NCBI GenBank assembly: GCA_963820035.1 | Contig: CAWFYK010000004.1 | Location: forward strand, 682,001-746,000 | DNA: 64,000 nucleotides | Origin: JAWWPG01 sp963820035 | GTDB lineage: Bacteria; Actinomycetota; Actinomycetes; Propionibacteriales; Nocardioidaceae | Reading direction: 5' to 3' | Part shown: piece after piece, positions 32,688 to 40,722 of the stretch | Numbering within the stretch: the first letter of the stretch is position 1 | Layout of the letters: each line of letters opens with the position of its first letter | Translations under genes and position numbers: made by a program | The notes under the pieces: model-generated | Seen by the model: only the letters and a program-made list of their open reading frames with translations | Told to the model about the DNA's origin: nothing | Database searches by the model: none

Positions 32688-34645
32688 CGGTCGAACCCGG
32701 CTTTGGTGCCGACGTTCGGGTCCGTGCCCCACGTCTGACCCGCGGGACCGAGGTCTCCGGGACGGTCGGCGGATCGGAAGCTGTCGGCGCCGGGTTGCGC
32801 CGACTTCGCACTCGCGGAGGGACCGCCACCACGTGTCGGGTCGCGGGTGAGCAGCGTGATGTTCCCTTCTTCGGTGGTGATCACGCTGACGGTGCCGAAC
32901 GCCGCATGGTCGAGCTCGTCCTGTCGCGATGAGGTCGCCGGCGGCGCGTCATAGAGACTCCGTCTGGCTTCCTGGACGGCCTTCTCGATCGAGCCACCAC
33001 CGTCGATGTCCTTGTAGAACGAGCTGCTGAACATCATGACGTGGTCCACGGTGGTCGCATGCTCGGCGAGCACCAACGCCCGGACCTGGTTGTCCGGTCG
33101 GGTGAGCAGGTCGAGGAAACCGGCCAACGACGGGGAGAGGTCCGAACGCTGAGCCCCGAGCTGGAGGATGACGGCCTTGACCCCGGTCGACGACAGGCTT
33201 TCGTTGACCGTGGCCCACTCCACGCGAGCCAGCTTCTGCTCACCGCGCACCCAGCCACCGCGGTCGAACCCGAGCCCGGAGTCGGCCCAGCCGATGCCGA
33301 CGTAGTGCACGATGTCCCAGGGCGCACTGTGCAGCTCCGCTGTGAAGTCCGCGAACGTCTGCGAGTGGACGACCCGGAAGTCGATGCGCTTGCAGAGCGC
33401 CGTCATCGACTCGTCCAACGTCCGGGCGAGCTCGTCGGCCTCTGCCTCGTGGGATCCGTTGACGACCACCAGCGCACGAGCGCTGTCCGCTCGGGGCAGC
33501 TGCAGCTTCGGCCCCTTGACGTAGCGCGTGAAGGTCCAGTTGGGGGTGGTGGCCAGCCCGTCGGCGTACTCCCACGGAACCACGGCGAGCGCGTCGTCCT
33601 CATCCGTCCGCAGTCTCACCAGTGGCGGCTCGCGGGTGTCCACGTCCGCGATGGCTTGCACGATCGGCCCTGGCAGGAAACCCCGGCAGAGCACCTTGCC
33701 CAGCAGATCGACCTGCGACTTGGTCACCAGGCGGTGTCGTCTCGACCAGTGGTTGACCGCGTCGAGCACGCCGTCTCCGAGGTCGGCCGTGCGGACGTGT
33801 TCGACAAGGCCGGGCTCGCTCGTGATGCAGACGTCCCACTCGCTCACGACGGTGCTCGAGCCGGCCCCTTCGGCCCGCGAGAGCTCGAGGTCGATCATGG
33901 CCGGGGCACGTTCGGCCGCGTCGAACCGTACGCCGCTCATGTCGCGGCCGTACTCCTTCAACATGATCGCGGGCAGCACGCCGAGCCACTGCTGCGCGGA
34001 GCTCCCCGGATCCTGATAGGCGTCGAGCAGCTCCGGTATCACCGGGACGACCTCTGACAGCGGCACAGCCAGCCCACCCAGCGGCGTACTGCTGGCTCGG
34101 GTGAACCGCACGTAACCGCACACCAGTCCTGCAGGCGAAAGCACCGGGGCTCCCGACTGTCCAGCGTCGATGGACTCACCGCTGAGCATCAGGTAGCGAT
34201 GGCCGGACGTCGGCTCGACGTTCATCGAGGACCCGGCCACGTAGTCACGGGTCTGGTAGCCCACGGCGGCCTTCGCCGGGTAGCCGCCGACGAGCAGCCG
34301 GGTCGTGGGCTCGATCTCCCGGGTGTCCATCAGCACCGCCGGGAGGTCCTGACCGTCGTCGACGCGAAGCAGCGCCAGGTCGGGCCACCGATAGACACCC
34401 TCGAGGGTGGCCGCGGTCTCCGGCGGGAACCTCGCCATGACGGAGGCCTCGTAGGAACGCCCCCGGATGTCGACGACGGTGACGGGGCCACCGACGTCCA
34501 CGCCCTCGACGACGTGACGACACGTCAGCACGATGTTGCGTCGGATGACGAAGCCGCTCCCTTGGTCAGAGGCCGTCGTCACCTTGAGCACGCAGTTGCT
34601 CAGCAGAGCCGAGAGCTCGGCTTCCGGTACGACGGTCTGGGTCAT
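32684..34645 (-). CDS. Trypsin-like serine protease fused to a degenerate CHAT-fold domain
   Basis: 653 residues from ATG 34645 (ATGA overlap with the upstream stop). Residues 1-205 form a trypsin-like domain: GSGFVI, then LTCRHVV (His 44), PDLALLRV (Asp 89) and DAGQSGAPVL (Ser 164), a complete triad; no signal peptide, so cytoplasmic. Residues about 270-620 follow CHAT topology: VVPWEYADG, DIVHYVGIG (where active CHATs have GHG), VILQLGAQ (where they have the catalytic Cys), LVLAEHATTVDHVMMFSSSFYK and SIEKAVQEARRSLYD. His and Cys are replaced, so the CHAT part is probably a non-catalytic interaction domain. Confidence 0.83.
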   Translation of the reverse strand: MTQTVVPEAELSALLSNCVLKVTTASDQGSGFVIRRNIVLTCRHVVEGVDVGGPVTVVDIRGRSYEASVMARFPPETAATLEGVYRWPDLALLRVDDGQDLPAVLMDTREIEPTTRLLVGGYPAKAAVGYQTRDYVAGSSMNVEPTSGHRYLMLSGESIDAGQSGAPVLSPAGLVCGYVRFTRASSTPLGGLAVPLSEVVPVIPELLDAYQDPGSSAQQWLGVLPAIMLKEYGRDMSGVRFDAAERAPAMIDLELSRAEGAGSSTVVSEWDVCITSEPGLVEHVRTADLGDGVLDAVNHWSRRHRLVTKSQVDLLGKVLCRGFLPGPIVQAIADVDTREPPLVRLRTDEDDALAVVPWEYADGLATTPNWTFTRYVKGPKLQLPRADSARALVVVNGSHEAEADELARTLDESMTALCKRIDFRVVHSQTFADFTAELHSAPWDIVHYVGIGWADSGLGFDRGGWVRGEQKLARVEWATVNESLSSTGVKAVILQLGAQRSDLSPSLAGFLDLLTRPDNQVRALVLAEHATTVDHVMMFSSSFYKDIDGGGSIEKAVQEARRSLYDAPPATSSRQDELDHAAFGTVSVITTEEGNITLLTRDPTRGGGPSASAKSAQPGADSFRSADRPGDLGPAGQTWGTDPNVGTKAGFDR

Positions 34646-35055
34646 GCGCCCGGAGCCGGCGGGGTCGGTGACGCGGGTGGCGCCGGTGACGCGGGTGGCG
34701 CCGGTGGCGGCATCGGAGGCGGAGCCTTGGTCCACTCGAGGGTCACCTGCATGCTGGCCGATCCCCCGGTCCGGACCAACATGGCGACCAGACCGCCCGC
34801 CTCGGCCTTCATCTCGAAGCCCATCTGGATGGTGAACGTGTCGGGGCCGACCTCCTGCACGGTCGAGGCGATCTGGCCAGCCATCGCCCTGATGGCGTCG
34901 AGAACGTTCTGCAGCCCGTCAACGACCCGGTTCGACACCTCAGCCTCGCCCTGATCCTGGCGCGCCTCGACGTAGAGGATCACCGGCTCGGCGAGCTCCT
35001 CGCCGTCGAGCCCCGTCCGCAGCCGGACCTGGACCTCTTGAGTTCCGTTGCTCAC
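34642..35055 (-). CDS. Trypsin-co-occurring domain protein (Trypco1/CU044_2847-like)
   Basis: 137 residues. N-terminal beta-rich region (EVQVRLRTGLDGEELAEPVILYVEA), a central helix (VVDGLQNVLDAIRAMAGQIASTV) and the family-typical end FTIQMGFEMKAEAGGLVAMLV...MQVTLEW, then a Pro/Ala/Ser tail of about 27 residues made of near-repeats. These small proteins are known to be encoded beside trypsin-like proteases in predicted conflict systems. It is first in the three-gene unit and overlaps the protease gene by 4 bp. Molecular function not established. Confidence 0.8.
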   Translation of the reverse strand: MSNGTQEVQVRLRTGLDGEELAEPVILYVEARQDQGEAEVSNRVVDGLQNVLDAIRAMAGQIASTVQEVGPDTFTIQMGFEMKAEAGGLVAMLVRTGGSASMQVTLEWTKAPPPMPPPAPPASPAPPASPTPPAPGA

Positions 35056-35151
35056 CTGGACCCCATCTCCCCGAGCACACCGAAATCCCCGATATCAGAG
35101 TGTCATCCCGGATCGAGGGAAAGGCAAGGACTACCTGCTGGCGGAGTGGAG

Positions 35152-35190
35152 CCGGCCGCGACCCCACTCTCGGTTCAGGGTCGCGGCCGG
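35152..35190 (-). terminator. Hairpin terminator of the glycan operon
   Basis: Perfect inverted repeat: CCGGCCGCGACCC at 35152-35164 and GGGTCGCGGCCGG at 35178-35190, 13-base loop. It begins 16 bp past the stop of the glucoamylase-like gene. GC-rich with no U-tract, as is common for actinobacterial terminators. Confidence 0.82.
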
Positions 35191-35206
35191 GGCTTCGGGG
35201 GACTGG

Positions 35207-36817
35207 TCAGTTGAGGGACATCGTCTCCATCGAGAGGTAGGTGCGAGCGGCCCACGACACCGGGTCTCTGGCGAAGTAGCGCTGGATCGCGTCGTGGTTC
35301 AACGCGTCGTCGAGCGACGCCATGATCATCGACTGGTCCAGGACCAGGAACCGGTGGCCGACCGATCCGGTGGTCGGGTTCACCGCGTCGTAGAAGCCGC
35401 CGTCGTGGGTGTAGATGTCGGGGTAGAGCGAGCGGAGCTTGGAGATGTTCGCGTACGCCGCCTTGGGGTCCGTCGCCAGCGCGAGGAACGACGCGTGCGG
35501 GGTCACCGTGGTCTCCGTCGCGCAGGTGACGCACTGTGACAGCTGCTGGCCGACCGGCAGGGTCAGACCCTCGACGCCGAAGCCGCCGTAGCCGCCGGTG
35601 TCATCGGCGGTGCTCGACGGGGACATCCCCCAGACGGGAAGTCCGAGCTGCTCGGTCGCGTACTTGATCTGCACGTCGACAGTGCGAGCATCGGCGAGCC
35701 CGAAGCCTCGCTGACCCCACGTCGTCTCCGGCACCACGTCGTTGGCCATGAGGCCCTCGAACATGCCGCCCGCGAACGTCGGGATGTACTTCAGGTCAGT
35801 GCCCGGGTAGGTGTAGTGCCCCTCCCAGACGTTGAACGTCTTGTGGGACTGCGGGTCGCGAATCGTCGTCCAGTAGCCCTGAGGTGCGGGCTGGCCCTGC
35901 CACGAGAAGTCCGGGTCTGTCGCGCACTGCTTCGGCGGGAGCACCCGCCAGGTGCGCCACCACACGTCGCCCGGCATCTGGTGCAGCCCCATTCCGATGT
36001 ACATGGCGATCCGCGGGTCACTGTAGAGCGCACCGTTGTGGTAGCCGGCGGGGCCCTGGTCGACGTAGTAGCCGCCGTACATCTGGCCGGTCGGTTGGTT
36101 GCCGGGGATGTCGGGGTTGGTGTTGCAGCCCGGCTTCTGGGCCCGGTTGTCGTAGAAGATCGAGAAGTCCATGTCGCCGAGCAGGCTGCTGGCGAGGCCA
36201 CGCAGCTCAGGGAGCGCCTGTCGGACGACGACGAGACCGGAGGCATACCAGCCGTTGTCGACGGCGGACAGGAAGAAGCAGTTGTCCTGTGTGGGCGTCG
36301 TCTCCTGGGAGCAGTCGATGTCGCCCGGGTTACGGATCACGTCACCGTTGCTCGTGTCATACCACTGGTAGAGGAAGCCGTGCGTCCGCTTCAGCGTGGC
36401 GACCTCGGTGAGGGTCGCCTTCACGAGCGAGTCCTCGGTGGTCCTGCTGATCAGCCGCAGGTCGCCGGCGGCGACGACGGCCCAGAGGTAGACGCCGATG
36501 TTGGCAGCCGATGTGTAGGCGCCGCGGGTGTCACCGGGGCCCAGGTTGTCGAGTGGCAGGTGCGTGTTGCGGTCGATGTCCTTGCTGTAGAACGCCCAGG
36601 TGTCCTTGGCAACACCATAGAGAGTGGCGCGCTGCTGAGGCGTCAAGCCACCATGGCCGTCCGACCCGTGGCCGCTTACGGCGTTCGCCAGCAACGACTG
36701 CTGGTCCGCGGCGGCTGCCGACGACGGACTGAGGTTCGGTACGGCGACCAGTGCAGCCGCAACGAGCCCTCCGACCGCGGCCCCGAGCAACCGACGGGCA
36801 GGGCGATGGACGTGCAT
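35207..36817 (-). CDS. Secreted glucoamylase-like glycoside hydrolase
   Basis: 536 residues. A signal peptide with basic start (MHVHRPARRLLGAAVGGLV...) and cleavage after SSAAAAD (about 38) precedes a glucoamylase-like (alpha/alpha)6-type domain: LYQWYDTSNGDVI, VDNGWYASGLVVVRQALPEL, GYGGFGVEGLTLP, TVTPHASFLALATDP and HRFLVLDQSMIMASL. Relatives include enzymes acting on beta-1,2-glucans (GH144-type); the true substrate is open. Last gene of the eight-gene operon, 36 bp after the second ABC ATPase gene, and followed by a strong hairpin. Expected to cleave the polymer outside the cell for import by the transporter. Confidence 0.82.
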   Translation of the reverse strand: MHVHRPARRLLGAAVGGLVAAALVAVPNLSPSSAAAADQQSLLANAVSGHGSDGHGGLTPQQRATLYGVAKDTWAFYSKDIDRNTHLPLDNLGPGDTRGAYTSAANIGVYLWAVVAAGDLRLISRTTEDSLVKATLTEVATLKRTHGFLYQWYDTSNGDVIRNPGDIDCSQETTPTQDNCFFLSAVDNGWYASGLVVVRQALPELRGLASSLLGDMDFSIFYDNRAQKPGCNTNPDIPGNQPTGQMYGGYYVDQGPAGYHNGALYSDPRIAMYIGMGLHQMPGDVWWRTWRVLPPKQCATDPDFSWQGQPAPQGYWTTIRDPQSHKTFNVWEGHYTYPGTDLKYIPTFAGGMFEGLMANDVVPETTWGQRGFGLADARTVDVQIKYATEQLGLPVWGMSPSSTADDTGGYGGFGVEGLTLPVGQQLSQCVTCATETTVTPHASFLALATDPKAAYANISKLRSLYPDIYTHDGGFYDAVNPTTGSVGHRFLVLDQSMIMASLDDALNHDAIQRYFARDPVSWAARTYLSMETMSLN

Positions 36818-36853
36818 GGTTCCTCCTGTGGTGGGTGCGGGTCCGGCGGTCCG

Positions 36854-37711
36854 TCAGGAGGCGGAGCCGGCTGCGGGTGCGTCCGCATAGGGGTTGGCCA
36901 CCGCGTCGAGAAGCGCCACGGTGTAGTCGTCCTGGGGGTGCTGGAGAACGTCCTTGGTGACGCCACGCTCGACGACGCGACCATGGTGGAGCACCAGGAT
37001 CTCGTCGGTGACGACACGCGCGCTGAGCAGGTCGTGGGTGATGTAGAGCAGCGACAGCCCGCGCTCCTCACGGAGCTTCGCGAGCAGGCTGAGCACGCCG
37101 GCGCGCAACGAGACATCGAGCATCGACACCGGCTCGTCGGCGACGATGAGCTGCGGGTCGCAGGCGAGCGCCCTGGCGATCACCACCCGCTGGCGCTGAC
37201 CGCCGGACAGCTGGTGCGGCAGCTTCGGCGCGAACTGCTCCGGCGGTGTCAGGCCCACCGTCTCGAGCAGCTCGTCGACGCGAGCCTTCGCAGCCCGCGG
37301 TGACAAACCGAGGAAGTTCACGCACGGGCGTGCCAGGGTGTAGTCGACCGTGTGCAGCGGGTTCAGCGCGCCATACGGGTCCTGGAACACCATCTGCACG
37401 TTTCGGCGGTAGTCGCGCATGGCTCGACCACGCAGCTTGTGGACGGCGATGTCTCCGAACCCGACCGCTCCCGACGTCGGTCGCTCCAGACCGGTGATCA
37501 GCTTCGCGATGGTGCTCTTGCCGCTGCCGCTCGCCCCGACGAGCGAGACAGCCGCGCCAGGTGCGATCGTGAACGACACGTCGTCGACGGCGACGACCTC
37601 CCGGCGCCGACGGACCCGATAGGTCTTGGTGACGCCGTCCACGACGAGGGGCGCCGGCCCCTCGCCGTGGACGCCGCCCGTGGGTGCGGTCGGAGCATGA
37701 TCAGCGGACAC
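36854..37711 (-). CDS. Opp/Dpp-type ABC transporter ATP-binding protein (OppF-like)
   Basis: 285 residues. Walker A GASGSGKST, Q-loop region FQDPYGALNP, signature LSGGQRQRV, Walker B LIVADEPVS and H-loop YITHD are intact. It lacks the C-terminal Cys-containing oligopeptide extension seen in OppD. Overlaps oppD by 11 bp. One of two cytoplasmic ATPases powering the importer of this operon. Confidence 0.92.
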   Translation of the reverse strand: MSADHAPTAPTGGVHGEGPAPLVVDGVTKTYRVRRRREVVAVDDVSFTIAPGAAVSLVGASGSGKSTIAKLITGLERPTSGAVGFGDIAVHKLRGRAMRDYRRNVQMVFQDPYGALNPLHTVDYTLARPCVNFLGLSPRAAKARVDELLETVGLTPPEQFAPKLPHQLSGGQRQRVVIARALACDPQLIVADEPVSMLDVSLRAGVLSLLAKLREERGLSLLYITHDLLSARVVTDEILVLHHGRVVERGVTKDVLQHPQDDYTVALLDAVANPYADAPAAGSAS

Positions 37712-38744
37712 CGGGGACTCCTTGTGATTCGGCCGAGCGAGTCGGGATGCCGACGACCTCTCCCGCGCTCTCGGTCACCCGCGCCCGCACATGGCACGCA
37801 GCCCGACCGGGACCCAGCGGCGTCAGGGGGGGTTCCAGCTCCAGGCAGACGTCCTCGGCGAACGGGCACCGAGGGTTGAACGAGCAACCTGCCAAGGGAA
37901 GCGACAGGTCGGGTGGACTGCCGGGAATGCCGCTCAACGAGACGGTCTCCGCCCGCGGGTCGGCGTAGCAGCCGAGGAGTGCCTCGGTGTAGGGGTGGTG
38001 GGCCCCGTCGAGCAGGTCCTTCGACGGCTGGTCCTCGACGATCCGCCCGGCGTACATCACGAGGACCCGTTGCGTGGCCTCGAGGACGACGCCGAGGTCG
38101 TGGCTGATGAGGACTGCAGTGAACCTCTGGTCGCGTTGGAGGTCCTTGATGGTCTTCATCACCGCACGCTGCACCATCACGTCGAGCGCAGTCGTCGGCT
38201 CGTCGAACACGATCAGCCGGGGCTCGAGCGCCAACGCGAGCGCGATCGCCACCCGCTGCCGCATGCCGCCGGAAAGCTCGTGCGGGAACCGCCCGAGCAC
38301 CTCAGCGTCGAGCTCGACCTTGGCGAGCAGCTCGGCACCGCGCTCGCGGACTGCGCCCTTGGAGTAGCGCTCACCCTCGCGGGCGTGGGCTTTCAGGATG
38401 TCGGAGAAGTGGCTGGCGACGTTGCGGACAGGGTTGAGGGCGTTCATGCCGCTCTGCAGCACGAGCGCGAACCCGTTGCGCCGTTGACGACGCAGCTCTT
38501 CACCGCTGAGGGTGGCGATATCCGTGCCGTCGAACGTGATGCGCCCGCTCTCCAACCGGGCCGGTGGCTGCAGCATTCGCGTCATGGCGTAGCCGAGCGT
38601 GGACTTGCCGCACCCGGACTCTCCCACCAGACCGACGAACTCGCCCTCGTCGAGATCGAGGTCAAGATCGCGGACCGACCAGATGCGCTGGCCCCGCGTC
38701 GGGACGTAGGCGACGTTGAGGCCGCGCGTGGAGAGCAGCGTCAT
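37701..38744 (-). CDS. Opp/Dpp-type ABC transporter ATP-binding protein (OppD-like)
   Basis: 347 residues from the ATG of MTLLSTRGLNVAYVPTRG, which overlaps the permease stop (the open frame continues upstream without family similarity). Walker A GESGCGKST, signature ELSGGMRQRVAIA, Walker B LIVFDEPTTALD, H-loop LISHDLG, and a C-terminal oligo_HPY extension with CSFNPRCPFAEDVC (iron-sulfur-type cysteines of OppD). Paired with the OppF-like ATPase. Confidence 0.93.
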   Translation of the reverse strand: MTLLSTRGLNVAYVPTRGQRIWSVRDLDLDLDEGEFVGLVGESGCGKSTLGYAMTRMLQPPARLESGRITFDGTDIATLSGEELRRQRRNGFALVLQSGMNALNPVRNVASHFSDILKAHAREGERYSKGAVRERGAELLAKVELDAEVLGRFPHELSGGMRQRVAIALALALEPRLIVFDEPTTALDVMVQRAVMKTIKDLQRDQRFTAVLISHDLGVVLEATQRVLVMYAGRIVEDQPSKDLLDGAHHPYTEALLGCYADPRAETVSLSGIPGSPPDLSLPLAGCSFNPRCPFAEDVCLELEPPLTPLGPGRAACHVRARVTESAGEVVGIPTRSAESQGVPGVR

Positions 38745-39688
38745 GACTTCTCCCTCAGCCGCGGGTTGGACAGCGCGTCGACCCCGAAGTTGATCATCGT
38801 GAACGACAGCGCGAGCAGCGCGATGGCGAGTCCGGGCGCGAAGATGAGCAGCCACTGGCCGGTCAGCAACGCGTTCTGCTGCTGCGCGTTGTAGAGCATG
38901 GTGCCCCAGCTGACCGTCGTCGGGTTGCCCAGACCGAGGAACTCGAGGCTCGCCTCAGCCAGCACCGCTGCCGTCGAGGCTGCGAAGAAGCTCGCCGCCA
39001 CCAGCGACGTCATGTTGGGCAGGATCTCGCGGAACACGATCCGGAAGAGCCGCTCGCCGGAGAACACCGCTGACGAGACGAAGTCACGGGTGCGCAACGT
39101 CGTTGCCTGGCTACGAATCACCCGCGCCCCGGTGGCCCAGCTCGTGAAGGCGACGACGAACACGATCGTCCAGATCGACCGGCTCGGGATGTAGGCAGCC
39201 AGGATGATCATCAGCGGCAGGGCCGGGATGACGAGCGCGAGGTTGGTGACGAAGCTGAGCACGTCGTCGACCAGACCGGGCCGGTAGCCAGCGACGAGGC
39301 CGAGCGTCACGGCCACGAAGGTGGCCAGGATGCCGGCCGTGATGCCGACGAGCAGGGACACCCGGGCGCCGTAGACCAGCTGGGAGAACACATCCTCGCC
39401 GTTGCCGGTCGTGCCGAACCAGTTGGTCGAGCTCGGGCCTTGGTAGGGCGTGAAGTCGGTCGACGTGGGCGAGTGCGGTGCGATCAGCGGCGCGAAGACC
39501 GCGATGAGGACGAAGAGGGCGATCAGCACCATCCCCACGCGGGCTTTGCGGTTGCTCCACAGAGTTCGCACCCCACGCCCGATGAAGAGGACGGGAACCG
39601 GTGTCGACCTGCCGCGCCCAGGTTTGCTCGGGATCTGGGCGGGGACGACGGTGTCCTTGGGCGGTGTCTGGGACGACAGGATGCTCAC
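38741..39688 (-). CDS. Opp/Dpp-type ABC transporter permease (OppC-like)
   Basis: 315 residues with about six membrane segments. OppC features: an N-terminal helix (ARVGMVLIALFVLIAVFAPLI), TSTDFTPYQGPSSTNWFGTTGNGEDVFSQLVYGARVS, and the EAA-like loop FSGERLFRIVFREILPNM. Overlaps both neighbours by 4 bp. Forms the membrane channel with the OppB-like subunit. Confidence 0.92.
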   Translation of the reverse strand: MSILSSQTPPKDTVVPAQIPSKPGRGRSTPVPVLFIGRGVRTLWSNRKARVGMVLIALFVLIAVFAPLIAPHSPTSTDFTPYQGPSSTNWFGTTGNGEDVFSQLVYGARVSLLVGITAGILATFVAVTLGLVAGYRPGLVDDVLSFVTNLALVIPALPLMIILAAYIPSRSIWTIVFVVAFTSWATGARVIRSQATTLRTRDFVSSAVFSGERLFRIVFREILPNMTSLVAASFFAASTAAVLAEASLEFLGLGNPTTVSWGTMLYNAQQQNALLTGQWLLIFAPGLAIALLALSFTMINFGVDALSNPRLREKS

Positions 39689-40680
39689 GTCGCCACCTCC
39701 CGCCGTACTCGCGGGTCGAGCTTCACGTAGAGCAGGTCGACGATGAAGATCGTGACCAGCATGCTCACGGTGATCACCAGGAAGAGCGCCTGCATGAGCG
39801 GGTAGTCGTGGTTGGTCACCGCGATGTAGAGCAGGTTACCGAGACCCGGGTAGCTGAAGATCCCCTCCACCAGCACTGCCCCACCGACCACAGCACCCAG
39901 CGAGAGCCCGAATGCGGTGACGTTCGGAAGCAGCGCGTTGCGGGCGGCGTAGCGCGTGGCGACGGTGTGGGACTTCAGTCCGTTCGCCTCCGCGAACGTC
40001 ACGTAGTCCTCACCGAGGGTGTTGATCATGTTGTTCCGCATCCCGAACACCCAGCCCGCAAGGGCGGTGATCGCCAAGGTGAGCCCCGGCAGGATGCTGT
40101 GCTGGAAGGCATCGGAGAGGAACGCCGGACTCCAGCTGGGGGTCAGCCCCTCGGAGTAGCCGCCCTTGATCGCGAAGAACTGGAAATGGAACGCGAAGGC
40201 ATAGAGCAGCAGTAGCCCGAGCCAGAAGGGAGGGAACGCCCCGAAGAACGTTGCACCCAAGGTCACGACCGAGTCCGCGGGTCTGCCACGTCGCCAACCG
40301 GCGTAGACCCCCAGCAGTGAGCCGATCCCGAATGCCAGGATCGTCGTGACGCCGACCAGGATCAGCGTCCAGGGCAGCGCCTTGAGGATCGCCTGGGAGA
40401 CGGTCTCGGTTGGGAACGAGTAGGTCCGGCCGAAGTTGAAGGTCGCGATGTCCTTCAGGTAGGTGAAGTACTGGCTGAGCATGCTGCCGTGCGGAGAACC
40501 GAGCTGGGCCTCGATGGCGGCGCGCTCGGCGTTGGTCACCGGCACTCCGTTGGACGAGAGCTTCGCCAGGGCCGCATCCACCGGAGAGCCGGGCATGAGA
40601 CGAGGGAGCAGGAAGTTGAGGGTGACCGCCGCCCAGAGGGTGACGAGGAACAGCACGATCCTGCGGACGAGATATCTCAT
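39685..40680 (-). CDS. Opp/Dpp-type ABC transporter permease (OppB-like)
   Basis: 331 residues, starting MRYLVRRIVLFLVTLWAAVTLNFLLPRLMPG, the typical OppB opening with its first helix and large external loop. EAA-like loop: TFAEANGLKSHTVATRYAARNALLP. The 42-bp gap to the binding-protein gene has no terminator-like structure, so the operon is likely continuous. Confidence 0.92.
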   Translation of the reverse strand: MRYLVRRIVLFLVTLWAAVTLNFLLPRLMPGSPVDAALAKLSSNGVPVTNAERAAIEAQLGSPHGSMLSQYFTYLKDIATFNFGRTYSFPTETVSQAILKALPWTLILVGVTTILAFGIGSLLGVYAGWRRGRPADSVVTLGATFFGAFPPFWLGLLLLYAFAFHFQFFAIKGGYSEGLTPSWSPAFLSDAFQHSILPGLTLAITALAGWVFGMRNNMINTLGEDYVTFAEANGLKSHTVATRYAARNALLPNVTAFGLSLGAVVGGAVLVEGIFSYPGLGNLLYIAVTNHDYPLMQALFLVITVSMLVTIFIVDLLYVKLDPRVRREVAT

Positions 40681-40722
40681 GACCGGATCTCCTGGTGGAT
40701 GTCGTCAACGCTCACAGCGATG

